From the NCBI GenBank assembly GCA_016709845.1, contig JADJMA010000008.1, forward strand, positions 146,895 to 210,894: a stretch of 64,000 bases of DNA, in the 5' to 3' direction. The notes under the pieces were generated by a model. It searched no databases, was not told the DNA's origin, and saw nothing but the letters and a program-made list of their open reading frames with translations. Below are positions 1-11,004 of this stretch, piece by piece. Source of the DNA: Flammeovirgaceae bacterium. Lineage in GTDB: Bacteria > Bacteroidota > Bacteroidia > Cytophagales > Cyclobacteriaceae. Position 1 is the stretch's first letter, and each line of letters opens with the position of its first letter. The translations under genes and the position numbers were made by a program.

Positions 1-1342
1 CTCTATTAGTCGCAATCTGGATCCTCAAAAGACAGATTCATTATTGAACAGTTCAAAAATTTTAGAAAAGGAACTAAGCCGGAGATCGGCCGTCTTTAGT
101 AAAGAGATCATAAAGCCGAAACAAACCTGGCAAAAAGTGCAGGCCGTATTAAAACCAGGCGAGGTTGCCATGGAGGTCATTCGATTTCGAGATTTTAATA
201 TTGACACGTTAAACTTTACAAGACAAATTAAATATGCGTTTTTGCTTCTTACATCTGAAATGAAGAGTGGGCCTCGGCTCTTGGTTTTGAATAATGGTGA
301 TCTTCTTGAAAACAGATATCTTAGCTACTACAGAAATGGAGTACGCCTAAAAATCGATGATGCCTATTCGTTTGATAACTACTGGAAAAAAATTCATGAA
401 GAACTCGTTTCTCTTAAATGCCAAACTCTTTTTCTTTCCGCAGACGGAGTATATAATCTGATTTCTATTGAGTCCATAAAAAACCCTGCAACAAATAGAT
501 ATATAATAGAAGATTTAGACATTAAGAATGTAACCAGTACTCGCGAGTTATTAAGTGTGAGAGCAAATAATACGATAGGGCAAAACAATTTGCTAATTGG
601 CTACCCCCCTTATCAAGTGGCGTTAAAAGAGGAAGACGTTAATGCCACTCCGTTCTCGGCAAATCGCTTAAGCAAAACAACGCGGTGCATTATCAAGATT
701 AATTCGCAGCGATGCTGGAATTACCGAGCTGCCAGCGACCAAAGTTGAAGTTGAAAAAATATACGCTACTCTTTCGGAACAACATCATTCAAAAGTTTTA
801 TTGGCCGATGAGGCAAATGAGTGGAATATTAAGGCTATAAAAAACCCTTCTATATTACATCTTGCCACACATGGCTACTTTTTTGAAAATGAGTCTGGTA
901 AGAAGGTTCATAGTATAAACGCACTTCTTAATTCAGGACTTATATTAGCAGGAGCAACTAATTTTATTCGAGATGGCGTAAACCCGATTCATAAAACGGA
1001 GGATGGCATTTTAACCACGTACGAAGTGATGAATTTAAATCTGGATAGTACCAACCTTGTGGTGCTTTCTGCCTGCGAAACAGGTTTAGGTGTTGTTCAA
1101 AACGGAGAAGGCGTTTACGGATTACAACGGGCATTTCAATTGGCTGGTGCAAAAATATTATTATGAGCTTATGGCCGGTAGATGATGAAGCAACCCAATC
1201 ACTTATGACGACCTTTTACCAGCAATGGATTTTATCGGGAGATTTAAACCATGCATTCAGACAAGCAAAATTGGAAGCCATAAATAAGTATCCTAATCCT
1301 TATTATTGGGGCGCCTTTATCTTAGTTGGTGGCCAGCAATGA
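1..1342 (+). CDS. CHAT-domain protein, C-terminal part (5' end outside window, two frameshifts)
   Basis: The frame is open from the window edge, so the N-terminus (in this family usually TPR repeats) is missing. The visible part is a CHAT domain, a caspase-like peptidase fold. Its two expected catalytic elements are present: the histidine in HLATHGYF (about 857-880) and the cysteine in LVVLSACETGLG (about 1057-1092). It ends with the typical LWPVDDEAT and a YWGAFILVG-like tail, with TGA at 1340-1342. The frame changes near 690 and again near 1160, next to ATATTATTATG; reading across both restores continuous CHAT homology, so I treat this as one gene with two sequencing errors. In bacteria CHAT proteins act as proteases in regulation or defence, but nothing nearby identifies the partner. 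The domain call is secure and the role unknown. Confidence 0.85.
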
Positions 1343-1450
1343 TTAATCAACTCAACCAGTTTGGTAATGACCAGAGCATTAGTCTTTTTTTTTGAATTCA
1401 ACTTACTTGGAATTGAATTTTTGTTTCTTACTTGCGGTTTAATCCTTACC

Positions 1451-4297
1451 ATGTCCAAATCCACGGCAGCAAAGAAAATTACCGACCTCTCGGGTCATGA
1501 GTTTATAGAGATAATTGGTGCTCGTGAGCATAATCTGAAGAATATCAGCATTTCTTTCCGCGCAATAAGCTGGTGGTATTTACCGGCATTAGCGGCAGCG
1601 GCAAATCTTCTTTGGCGTTTGATACCATTTATGCTGAAGGACAGCGAAGATATATGGAAAGCTTCTCGGCCTATGCCCGGAGTTTTATTGGAAACCTGGA
1701 GCGACCCGATGTTGATAAGATCAACGGACTTAGCCCGGTTATTTCCATAGAGCAAAAAACCACTTCGCGCAATCCACGATCAACGGTTGGTACCGTTACC
1801 GAGATTTATGATTTCATGCGCTTGCTTTATGCGCGGGCAGGGGAAGCGTACTCTTACCTTTCGGGCGATAAAATGATTCGTCAGTCGGAAGATCAGATTC
1901 TCGATGCCATTATTAATAATTTCAACGGAAAGAAGTTAACACTCCTCGCTCCGGTAGTAAAAGGTCGTAAAGGACATTACCGCGAATTGTTTGTACAAAT
2001 TCGCAAGCAAGGTTTTTCTAAAGTGCGTGTGGATGGCGATGTGGTAGACATCACCGCCAAAATGCAAGTCGATCGCTTTAAGATTCATGATATAGAAATT
2101 GTTATCGACCGCATTGTGCCCAACGAGAAGGATCGCCATCGGATCGGCCAATCCATTGCCATGGCCATGAAGGAAGGCAAAGGGGTGATCATGATTATGG
2201 AGGAGAACCAAAAGGTTCATCACTTTTCAAAATTTTTGATGGACCCGAAAACCGGGTTATCGTATGATGAACCGGCCCCTAATAATTTTTCATTTAACTC
2301 TCCGTATGGGGCGTGTCCTTCGTGTACGGGCTTAGGTGTTATTGAAGAGATTACGGAAGATTCCATTATTCCTGATAAAAAGTTAAGTATAAGCCGCGGG
2401 GGCATCTTGCCTTTGGGCGAATACCGCGACATCTGGATCTTCAAAAAGATTGAAGCAATCCTTAAGCGATATAAGTTCACGCTCACAACCCCGCTGAAAG
2501 ATATTTCCAGAGATGCGCTCAAGGTATTATTGTATGGCGATGATGCCGGTGGCGGTAGCCTCGGTAAAATATCCGGGCACCGAGTGGAACACCCGCTTTG
2601 AAGGCATTATCAATTTCTTACAAAAGCAAAAGGATGAGGGAACGGAAGCCATTCGCAAGTGGGTAGACGATTTTACCATCACTAAAATTTGCCCTGAGTG
2701 TGAAGGCGCCCGATTAAAAAAGGAATCGTTACACTTTAAGCTGGATGATACCAACATTGCTCAACTGGCCGAGATGAATATCAGTGCACTTCAAAAATGG
2801 TTTGATGGGCTTGAAAATCGGATCAATGAAAAGCAGCGTCTCATTGCGGTTGAAGTGCTTAAAGAAATTCGGAAACGAATTGGTTTTTTGTTAGATGTTG
2901 GTCTGGATTATCTACACTTGAATCGGCCGCTCCGTACTTTAAGTGGAGGTGAGGCACAGCGTATCCGCCTGGCTACACAAATTGGTACCCAATTAGTAGG
3001 TGTACTTTATATTTTAGATGAACCCAGCATTGGACTACATGCACGCGATAACGTAAAACTTATTAAAGCACTCAAAGACTTACGCGATCTGGGCAACTCA
3101 GTTATAGTAGTGGAGCACGATAAAGAAATGATGCTCGAATCGGATTATGTTATTGACATTGGCCCGGGTGCTGGCCGGCATGGTGGAAGTATAGTGGCGC
3201 AAGGGGATCCTGAAAGTTTTTTAAAAAGCAATAGCACTACGGCACAATACCTCAGTGGGGAGTTAGGAATTGAATATCGCAAACAGCGTAGAGAAGGAAG
3301 CGGAGAAAAGATTTCGCTCACTGGAGCAACGGGGAATAATTTAAAAACGGTTGATCTTGAAATTCCACTTGCCACTTTTATGTGTATTACCGGGGTCTCG
3401 GGCAGCGGTAAATCAACCTTGATTCACGATACACTCTTTCCCATTTTAAATCAATACTTTTTTAATTCGCATACGGCTCCGCTGCCTTACAGTAAAATTG
3501 AAGGCTTGAAGTTGATTGACAAAGTAATAGAGGTTGATCAGTCTGCCATTGGGCGCACACCTCGATCAAACCCAGCCACCTACACCGGTGTATTCACTGA
3601 CATCCGCGATTTATTCACTCAAATGCCCGAGTCAAAAATCCGCGGTTATAAAACCGGGCGTTTTTCCTTTAATGTTAAAGGGGGACGCTGCGAAACGTGT
3701 GAAGGTGCGGGCTTGCGTTTGATTGAAATGGAATTTTTGCCCGATGTGTATGTGCCTTGCGAAACATGCAAAGGTAAACGCTATAACCGCGAAACGCTTG
3801 AAGTGCGTTTTAAAGGAAAATCTATTTCCGATGTTTTGGATATGACGGTGGAAGAAGCGGTGAGCTTTTTTGAAAACCAACCACGAATTTTAAGAAAGAT
3901 TCAAACCCTTAGTGAAGTAGGCTTAGGTTACATTTCTTTAGGTCAGCATGCAACTACGCTATCAGGCGGAGAAGCCCAACGCGTAAAACTGGCTACCGAA
4001 TTATCAAAACGCGACACCGGTAAAACACTTTATATTTTAGATGAGCCTACAACGGGCTTGCACTTTCAGGATATCAGCCATCTTTTAGATGTGTTGCAAA
4101 AGTTAGTTGACAAGGGAAATACGGTATTGGTGATTGAACATAATATGGATGTAATTAAGTCAGCCGATTACCTGGTGGATCTTGGCCCGGAGGGTGGCGC
4201 TGGTGGCGGTCGGGTAATTGCCAAAGGCACACCCGAAGCGGTCTCTAAAAACCCGGCCAGCTTTACGGGTAAATTTCTAAAGCCAGAATTGCGTTAA
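1451..4297 (+). CDS. uvrA: UvrABC system protein A (excinuclease ATPase), two frameshifts
   Basis: UvrA is the damage-recognising ATPase of nucleotide excision repair and loads UvrB. The start is ATG 1451 (MSKSTAAKK), which puts the family N-terminus IIGAREHNLKNI in place. Visible elements are Walker A GISGSGKSSLAF, the zinc-binding CPSCTGLG and CPECEGARL pairs, the signature LSGGEAQRIRLA, a second Walker A GVSGSGKST, the zinc finger CETCEGAG / CETCKGKR and a second LSGGEAQRVKLA. Reconstructed length is about 949 codons, normal for UvrA. The frame breaks near 1557 (before the first Walker A) and near 2545, inside a GGTGGCGG stretch. Both breaks fall in conserved sequence that continues in the next frame, so single-base errors are more likely than a pseudogene. 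A two-component pair follows after 80 bp. Confidence 0.96.
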
Positions 4298-4377
4298 TAG
4301 CGAGAACTGACTCAGGATGCCCGCTTATGTAAGAAGAAAGCGTTCCGTTTTCTGATTTACTAACTTCGCGTAATAGT

Positions 4378-5414
4378 ATGGTTAATAAGGCTCGCTTATA
4401 TTGGTTAATGCAGATTGGCGGCTGGGTGCTCTATGCGGCAGTTCAGATTGTTGTGGCCATTGCTTCTGTAGGTACTATTAGCGCGCAGCGTGTTATCTTT
4501 CTAACCTACGAGGCCTTCTTTTGTTTCCTGTTAACACATCTCTTCCGCACGTACATGAATAATAACCGGTGGCTTAGTTGGGGTATGCCCCGATTGATTC
4601 CCCGCGTGTTGCTGGCCGTATGGCTATTAGGGGTAGTCATGTACTTTTTGCGTATTCCGGTTTCCATTCCTTTGGGGTTATTCAGCCAATCCGTTGTGTT
4701 TGACCCGCATAATATCTTTGGGTTATCCTTAGTTTATGCCTTTTTCTTTTTCTTATGGTCTGTCTTTTATTTTATCTATAATTATTTCGAGCGATACAAT
4801 AAGTCGCTAAAGATGGAGGCGTCTATCAAGCAGATTGAATTAAGCAACCTCAAATCGCAACTTAACCCACACTTTATTTTTAATGCATTGAATAGTATTC
4901 GAGCCTTGGTCGATGAGAATCCGGAAAAATCCAAACTAGCCATAAACCAACTGGCTAGTATTTTACGAAACTCTTTAGTCACTGAAAAAAAGGGACTTAC
5001 CAAATTTGGCGATGAGTTAAAAGTTGTACGCGATTACCTGGGGTTAGAAAGTATTCGCTTTGAAGAGCGGCTCAGAATAGAATTAGAGATTGATCCCAAC
5101 TCAAAAAATTTTTTAGTACCCCGCTTATGATTCAAACGCTAGTAGAAAATGGCGTGAAGCATGGCATTTCGAAGTTAACCGAAGGCGGATTGATACAGCT
5201 TAAAACCAAGGTGGAAAAAGGCAAATTGAACATCAATATTCGTAACAGTGGACAATATCAAGTAAATAGTCATAAAAGAAGAGGCCTGGGGCTGGTAAAT
5301 ACAGCCCAGCGACTTAAGCTGCTTTACGGAAACGAGGCGCACTTCGCAATTAGCAACGAAAACGATAATTTTGTACTTACAGAAATAACCATTCCACACT
5401 TACACACTACATGA
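4378..5414 (+). CDS. LytS/YehU-type sensor histidine kinase, one frameshift
   Basis: This is a membrane sensor kinase of the His_kinase (PF06580) type that phosphorylates a LytTR response regulator. About four hydrophobic segments occupy the first 140 residues. A coiled linker follows, then the phospho-acceptor motif LNPHFIFNALNSIRALV and, after the break, the ATPase N-box MIQTLVENGVKHGI and the glycine motif RRGLGLVNTAQRL. The frame breaks at about 5117, where VPPLMIQTLVENG needs TACCCCCG but the sequence has four C residues, a homopolymer deletion. The stop TGA overlaps the start of the downstream regulator (ATGA), so the two genes are translationally coupled. The ligand is unknown, as for most Bacteroidota members. 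Confidence 0.93.
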
Positions 5415-6127
5415 GAGCATTAATTATTGATGATGAACGCCTGGCGCGGAAAGAACTAAGCAAATTGCTTGAAGAACATCCATCCATTGAAATAGTTGGA
5501 GAGGCGGTGAACGCGGATGAGGCTGAGCAGATGATCACTGAACTTAATCCTGATTTACTTTTTTTAGATATTCAAATGCCTGGGCGAACCGGGTTCCAAT
5601 TATTGGAGTCCCTTGAGTCGGTACCCTTAGTGGTATTTACTACCGCCTACGATGAATTTGCCTTAAAAGCTTTTGAGGTTAATGCCTTGGATTATTTGCT
5701 AAAGCCTATTACGGCAGAGCGTCTTAGCGAAGCAATCCAAAAAGTAATGGAGAAGGAGCGGACTAAGGCTGGCCGTGGTGCAGGTAAGAAATTGGGTTTG
5801 GAAGATCAGGTGTTTGTTAAAGATGGTGAGCGGTGCTGGTTTGTGAGTTTGGCTAATATCCGATTCTTTGAGTCGGATGGTAACTATATTAAAGTATACT
5901 TTGACACCAACCGCCCCATGATTCATAAATCACTCAATGCGTTGGACGACCGATTGGATGAGCGTGCATTTTTCAGAGCTAGCCGCAAGCACATCATCAA
6001 CCTAAGTTGGGTGGAGGGTATTGAACCCTGGTTTAATGGTGGGCTAATGGTAAAATTAAAAGGAGGCGATAAGGTGGAGGTAAGCCGCAGGCAAGCAGCC
6101 AAGTTTAAGGATATGATGAGCTTGTAG
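5411..6127 (+). CDS. LytTR-family response regulator
   Basis: This cytoplasmic transcription regulator is the partner of the kinase just upstream, with which it overlaps by four bases. The receiver domain (residues 1-120) shows the acidic pair in IIDDERLARKEL, the phospho-acceptor aspartate in LLFLDIQMPGRTGF, the TTAYDE threonine region and the lysine of DYLLKPI. The C-terminal LytTR DNA-binding domain (about 140-238) has the typical VKDGERCWFV, IRFFESDGNYIKVY and FRASRKHIINL segments. The length of 238 residues is standard and the gene is intact. The target genes cannot be read from this sequence; LytTR systems in this phylum are often local regulators of membrane or polysaccharide functions. 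Confidence 0.95.
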   Translation: MRALIIDDERLARKELSKLLEEHPSIEIVGEAVNADEAEQMITELNPDLLFLDIQMPGRTGFQLLESLESVPLVVFTTAYDEFALKAFEVNALDYLLKPITAERLSEAIQKVMEKERTKAGRGAGKKLGLEDQVFVKDGERCWFVSLANIRFFESDGNYIKVYFDTNRPMIHKSLNALDDRLDERAFFRASRKHIINLSWVEGIEPWFNGGLMVKLKGGDKVEVSRRQAAKFKDMMSL

Positions 6128-6149
6128 GTTAAAAAACTTGAACCGCTAG

Positions 6150-6304
6150 GTCGCGTTGGCGCAAAGAGAATTTATCGAATCTAAAAAACTAACTTATCAA
6201 GTTGAACATTGCGCTTTTGCGCCCTTGCAGTAAAAGATTGAATTTTACGTCTGACTCTGTAGAATTATCTCTGCGAAAATCTGAGTGCTCTGTGGTTAAT
6301 TTTA
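6150..6304. repeat. Probable decayed intergenic repeat rich in CTCTGCG/TTTGCGC words
   Basis: The gap between the LytTR regulator and the next gene carries GCGTTGGCGCAAAGAG, TTGCGCTTTTGCGCCCTTG, TCTCTGCGAAAATCTGAGTG and CTCTGTGGTTAA. Phrases like these occur in a widely scattered class of intergenic repeats that I know from several bacterial phyla. No gene is visible. The assignment is from memory of the word pattern only. Confidence 0.3.
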
Positions 6305-6669
6305 CTATTTCAAAACCAACTCAACTAATTCCTTTTCCACATTCCAGTCTTTAGCCAGTTTTAACATAGCCGTAGCCTCCATTTCCGTTACGTAGCCCTT
6401 TACGTTGTTGGATTGCCAGACCATGGCAATCAGGCTTACGCGTTTATCTTTTGGGTAATCTCCGATGATGTTATTTAGAAATTCGCGTGCGCGATCAAAG
6501 GCAGTTATATAGTCTTGGGCTACAAAATCAAGAGCCCAGGCAAGTTCTTCTTTGGCATCTAACTCGGTTGATATCTGATCCAGATCTTTTTTTCTACCTC
6601 GTCCAGCCCATGGTAATGATAGATTACTGACTTCAGCAGCAAGTGGATTCGTTTTTCTTCTACAGTCAT
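6305..6669 (-). CDS. Conserved small protein of unknown function, one frameshift
   Basis: Reading from ATG at 6669, the protein begins MTVEEKRIHLLLKSVIYHYHG and meets a stop after about 37 residues. A one-base shift in the A7 run at about 6590 restores a continuous reading: KEELAWALDFVAQDYITAFD, then IIGDYPKDKRVSLIAMVWQ and a C-terminal NVKGYVTEMEATAMLKLAKDW, ending at 6305. The reconstructed product is about 121 residues, mostly helical and acidic, with no signal peptide or membrane segment. I recognise the sequence style as a conserved Cytophagales hypothetical, with no known function. It lies just downstream of the HemW-like gene on the same strand, about 20 bp away, and may share its transcript. 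Confidence 0.75.
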
Positions 6670-6689
6670 GGGTGAACTAAAGTACCAAA

Positions 6690-7841
6690 TTACGGATAAA
6701 TCACGATTCGGCTTTTTCCGTAACAAAAAGTTCTGCGGCTTATTTGATCGGCTAACAATTTACCAGACTGAGTTAGATAGATCGTTTTCTTATCGATTGT
6801 AATCAGATTCTTTGTTAGCAGTTGATTGATAGGAGTCGTTTTGCTTTATTAAATCATAATCGAAATATCGGTTCAGATAAGCAAGGTCACACCCCAGGCT
6901 GGTTCGCAGCGAAATAAAAATGTATTCATTGATTTTGTTTGCCGATGTAAGTACTTCCCGTTCATACGGGATACGACCTTCAAGCAGTGTTTTACTATAA
7001 AGTGCGTTGTTATTGACATTAAATTGTCGGCTAACACCATCATACGAATGAGCACTGGGCCCAATGCCCAGGTATTTTTTTTGCTGCCAATAACTGGTGT
7101 TGTGTTTGGACTCATAACCGGGTAAGCAGTAGTTTGAAATCTCATAGTGGTTATAGCCCGCATCATGGAGGAAGTCCATAACTAATTCGAACTGTGTCGC
7201 GGCCTTGCCCTCGTCCATGGCTAACAACTTTCCTTGCTTAGCCCATCGGCCAAATACGGTTTTCTCTTCCACGGTAAGTGAATAAGCCGAAATATGTGTG
7301 GGCTTGAGTCGTGTAGCTATTTCAAGATTCTTTTAAGCAGTTCATTGTCTTGGTTTGGAATAGCAAAAATAAGATCAATGCTGATGTTTTTGATGCCGGC
7401 ATCTTGCGCCAACGGGATACAGTTTAATCCTTCCGTGCCCGTGTGTGCACGATTAAGATATTTTAAGATGGTATCATCAAAAGACTGAATGCCAATGCTA
7501 AGGCGGTTGATCCCCAACGCATGAAGTTGACTCAGTGATGCCGGATTAAGGTCATCGGGGTTTGCCTCCAACGTTATTTCCGGATTATTGGATAAAGAAT
7601 AATGTTTGTCTATGGTTGCAAGGATCCATTCCAGCTCTTTTGGTGAGAGCAAGGAAGGTGTACCCCCCCCAAAGTAGATTGTTTCCAGGGTCTCACCTTC
7701 CAGATAATCTTTTTGAATAACTAATTCATCAACAAGATGTCTTATCAATTCCGTTTTATTATTCTGATTCGTTGAAAAATGGAAGTCGCAGTAATAACAG
7801 GCTTGCCTGCAAAAAGGAATATGAATATAGAGGCCGGCCAT
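6690..7841 (-). CDS. hemW: HemW-like radical SAM protein (coproporphyrinogen III oxidase family), two frameshifts
   Basis: The N-terminus MAGLYIHIPFCRQACYYCDFHF carries the radical SAM cysteines (CxxxCxxC) in the HemW context. It continues with IYFGGGTPSLLS, EITLEANPDDL and RLSIGIQSFDD, all family hallmarks. After a break near 7310 (ILKRILEIATRL expected; one T missing in the TCTTGAAA context) it resumes with HISAYSLTVEEKT, HYEISNYCLPGYESKHNTSYW and GIGPSAHSYDG. A second shift near 6835 (AAGCAAAACG) restores the C-terminal helix region, ending at TAA 6690. The total is about 384 codons, normal for HemW, a probable haem chaperone rather than the true oxidase. The start at 7841 is preferred over an upstream ATG at 7850 because the family begins MAGLYIHIPF. 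Confidence 0.9.
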
Positions 7842-7921
7842 GCGGCCCAAAGATAACAGATGGAATAAGAGTTGTGCAGATTTCCTTTAGCCAGTCTAAT
7901 CTGATATTTTTGTGATCTCGT

Positions 7922-9001
7922 ATGAGAGGTCTTTTTCTATTCGTAACATTTCTATGGGTTATTCCGCTGGCTTCAGCGCAGTCCACAACTCAATCTTATA
8001 ACCTGCGTGAACAATGGCGCGTGCTGGAGAAAGACAAGTATGTAAAATATTCAGGGCAGAGGCGGAATGTCATTCACTTTTCATTAGCCAAGTCGGACGG
8101 AGGCAGCAACCTGATAATTTTCGATCGGTCGGAGTTTTCTGTTTTTATGAATGGGAAATTGATAAAACGATCTCTGGATACCATTTGTTGGAAAACGGAT
8201 AGCCTGCTATCCCGGCATCAGGGAAATATTTTTATCAGCATTTATCAAAACCAACCCATCTACTCATTGCAAACGCTATTAGAGCGACCCGTGCATTCTT
8301 CAACATTTGTGAATCCTGTACGACAGACCGATTTTTTTAAAGACTTTGTAATTCTTGCTTCTTTTATTTTGATAGCATTATTGGCTGCACTATTTAGAAT
8401 AAATCCAAGGCTTACTTTCGACTATCTGAATGTTGTCAAATTATTTTCTGTGCAGGAGCGAGATGATGCCATCGTGGCGGGAAGAATTGGCTCTAGCGTA
8501 AATCTTTTCTTCTTTGGTTTTATAAGTTTTTTATTCGGCCTCATTTTAATCATCATTTTCCATCTGGCATCTGACCGCATACCCTTGGCAGCAAATTTCA
8601 TTCTCCACTCCACGCAGCAAGGGTTTCTCCTGTGGATTTTATTGTCAATGCTGGTTTTCATAATTCTTGTAATGAAATTGATTTTGATTACAGGCTTTGC
8701 ATTGCTTTTTAGTTTACGAAGTGCTGTACGGTTTCAGTTTTTTAGCTTTATAAGATTATTATTTGTCACCTCCATGCTGATGGGGAGCATGGCACTTCTC
8801 TATTTTGTTTTTCGCACGTATAGTTCAGCGTTGTTTTATAACCTTCTTATACTATGTATTGTTTTTGTCCTGCTGGGCACAGTTTTTTTATTTTTGAAAT
8901 TATTGACCCGAACCTCGTTCCCAATTTTTCATTTATTTTCCTACCTTTGCGCGACTGAAATCATCCCATTAATGATTTTGGGTAAAGTAGTATTATTTTA
9001 A
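7922..9001 (+). CDS. DUF4271 membrane protein
   Basis: The protein has a signal peptide (LFLFVTFLWVIPLASA, cleaved before QSTTQ), a soluble extracytoplasmic part to about residue 135, then about six or seven membrane helices between residues 140 and 359. The arrangement and its position directly before a uroporphyrinogen-III-synthase-like gene match the Bacteroidota DUF4271 family, whose function is not known. The gene is intact at 359 codons. Its start at 7922 lies 80 bp from the divergent HemW start at 7841, so the gap between them probably holds both promoters. The hemD-like gene follows 22 bp downstream. Confidence 0.85.
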   Translation: MRGLFLFVTFLWVIPLASAQSTTQSYNLREQWRVLEKDKYVKYSGQRRNVIHFSLAKSDGGSNLIIFDRSEFSVFMNGKLIKRSLDTICWKTDSLLSRHQGNIFISIYQNQPIYSLQTLLERPVHSSTFVNPVRQTDFFKDFVILASFILIALLAALFRINPRLTFDYLNVVKLFSVQERDDAIVAGRIGSSVNLFFFGFISFLFGLILIIIFHLASDRIPLAANFILHSTQQGFLLWILLSMLVFIILVMKLILITGFALLFSLRSAVRFQFFSFIRLLFVTSMLMGSMALLYFVFRTYSSALFYNLLILCIVFVLLGTVFLFLKLLTRTSFPIFHLFSYLCATEIIPLMILGKVVLF

Positions 9002-9023
9002 GCCGAACCCGATACGTGTTGAT

Positions 9024-9800
9024 ATGACAGAAACTGCAACGGATAGAATGCGAAAAGTTAAAAGCATTCTAGTTACTCAGGAGGCTCCTACCGATGTAAA
9101 TTCGCCTTATCTTAAGCTAGCGGAAAAGTATAATCTCAAGATTGACTTTCGCCCATTTATTCAGATAGAAGCAGTTCCTGTAAAGGAATTCAGAAAGCAA
9201 AAAATAGAGATACTTCAGTTTACAGCAATCATTTTTACAAGCCGGCATGCAGTGGATCACTTCTTCCAGATTTGTCAGGAGTTGAAAATTGAGATGCCTC
9301 CGGAAATGAAGTACTTCTGCATTTCTGATCAAACCTCTAACTATTTGCAGAAGTATATAGTAATCCGGAAAAGAAAAATATTTTCGGGATTGAAGGACAC
9401 CAAAGATTTATTGGAAATAATAAAGAAACATAAGAATGAGAAGTTCTTGTTTCCGTGTTCTGACATTCGCAAGAATGATATCCCCGATTTTCTTACCGAG
9501 AACGGGTTTGATTTTACAGAGGCCATTATGTACCATACGGTTGCCTCAAATCTTAGCGATCTTAAAAATGTATATTACGATATCCTCGCTTTTTTCAGCC
9601 CATCGGGTATCAACTCGCTCTATATTAACTTTCCTGACTTTATACAAAACAATACCCGCATAGCGGCCTTTGGCCCTACAACGGCAAAAGCAGTTAAGGA
9701 TGCAAGTTTGTTTCTGGATATTGAGGCGCCTTTACCCAATGCGCCCTCCATGACCGGTGCCTTGGAAGTTTACATTAAGGCAGCGAACGGAATTAAATAA
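9024..9800 (+). CDS. hemD: Uroporphyrinogen-III synthase-like protein
   Basis: The HemD fold closes hydroxymethylbilane into uroporphyrinogen III in tetrapyrrole synthesis. The visible family pattern is SILVTQEAPTDVNSPY near the N-terminus, a conserved TAIIFTSRHAVDHFF, the middle KFLFPCSDIRKNDIPDFL and the C-terminal DILAFFSPSGINSLY plus AAFGPTTAKAVKDA. The length of 258 residues is normal. An ATG at 9024 starts the frame; an internal ATG (MRKVKS, nine codons later) is a possible alternative. It follows the DUF4271 gene by 22 bp, a pairing common in Bacteroidota. HemD is a weakly conserved family, so the catalytic assignment rests on these short motifs and on context. Confidence 0.85.
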   Translation: MTETATDRMRKVKSILVTQEAPTDVNSPYLKLAEKYNLKIDFRPFIQIEAVPVKEFRKQKIEILQFTAIIFTSRHAVDHFFQICQELKIEMPPEMKYFCISDQTSNYLQKYIVIRKRKIFSGLKDTKDLLEIIKKHKNEKFLFPCSDIRKNDIPDFLTENGFDFTEAIMYHTVASNLSDLKNVYYDILAFFSPSGINSLYINFPDFIQNNTRIAAFGPTTAKAVKDASLFLDIEAPLPNAPSMTGALEVYIKAANGIK

Positions 9801-9914
9801 CTGATTAGCTCTTAAGTTTTTACCAAGACTATCATTTTATTACACTTTAATTACATTCTGATTGAAAGTGTCAATAGAATTAATTTATCTTTAAGTCCTG
9901 TTCAATCAGCAACT

Positions 9915-10865
9915 GTGAAGAAAGTCTATTTTTTAATTTTAGTGACCGGAGTATTTTTTAATGAATCGTTTGGTCAACAAGACCCGCAATTCACCCAGTA
10001 CATGTTTAATACTTTGTACTATAATCCGGGCTATGCAGGGGTGGAAGGCCTCACAAAGATTACGGCTATTCACCGGAGTCAGTGGTTAGGATACGAACCT
10101 ACCTACGGAGGCGGAGGTGCCCCCACCACGCAGATGGTAAGCTTTACATCGCCTATTAATAAGATCAATAGTGGATTTGGGGCTTATATAGTTAATGATC
10201 AACTAGGTCCACAAAACAACCTTCAAGCTCAAGCCTCTTATGCTTACCACCTTGCTTTAAAAGGCAGTAAGTTGAGTTTTGGTGTTACAACAGGCATTTA
10301 TTCCCAGACAATTAATTTTGATCTGTATAGACCGATCGATCCTAATGATCCTCTGTTAAAAAGCTCCGGAAAAGAGTCTCAGGTTCGCCCTGATTTAAGT
10401 GCCGGGGTTTTTCTTCAGCGCGAAAAGTATTATGCGGGGGTAAGTTTTAACCACCTTACCAATTCAACATTCGACTTTGGCTTAAGTCAGCGCAGCTCAT
10501 TGGAAACCCACATGTACATAACCGGGGGCTACTATTATCAACTAAATTTTGATGTAAGATTCCAGTTTTCAACGCTTATCAAGTCCGACTTTACGAAAAC
10601 CACCTTCGACTTGGGTGGATTAGCTTATTATAAAGATACGATGTGGGGCGGATTAGCGTTTAGACAATCGGAAGCTGCAATAGTAATGTTAGGGTACAGT
10701 TTATTAAAGGACAAATCGCTTAAGTTGGGTTACGGATTGGATTATATAGTTAAGGATCAAGCGGCTAAGCAACCTACCTCACATGAATTCATGTTGAGTT
10801 ATGAACTGCCGGTTAACCCGGCTATTGGTAAAAAGGTGGTTAGAACACCGCGTTACCGGCACTAA
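9915..10865 (+). CDS. PorP/SprF family type IX secretion outer-membrane protein
   Basis: PorP/SprF proteins are 14-stranded outer-membrane barrels that work with the T9SS motor in secretion and gliding. The GTG start gives MKKVYFLILVTGVFFNESFG as a signal peptide, followed by the family signature QQDPQFTQYMFNTLYYNPGY. The body alternates short beta strands rich in Tyr, Phe and Gly, and the C-terminus is SHEFMLSYELPV. The length of 316 residues is typical and the gene is intact. It lies 139 bp upstream of gldK, an arrangement known from many T9SS loci, which suggests this copy serves the core machine rather than a single substrate. Confidence 0.93.
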   Translation: MKKVYFLILVTGVFFNESFGQQDPQFTQYMFNTLYYNPGYAGVEGLTKITAIHRSQWLGYEPTYGGGGAPTTQMVSFTSPINKINSGFGAYIVNDQLGPQNNLQAQASYAYHLALKGSKLSFGVTTGIYSQTINFDLYRPIDPNDPLLKSSGKESQVRPDLSAGVFLQREKYYAGVSFNHLTNSTFDFGLSQRSSLETHMYITGGYYYQLNFDVRFQFSTLIKSDFTKTTFDLGGLAYYKDTMWGGLAFRQSEAAIVMLGYSLLKDKSLKLGYGLDYIVKDQAAKQPTSHEFMLSYELPVNPAIGKKVVRTPRYRH

Positions 10866-11004
10866 TCGGGTAATTAATTTGGGTTTTTTAGAGATTTTTT
10901 TCAATTTGGTAGTCTTGTAATTTAAAAGAAAGACGAAAAAGAATAACTTTCGGGTCTGTATCGTTGGCTTTAGTAACGAAAAGACTGGATCTAATAAAAA
11001 AAGT

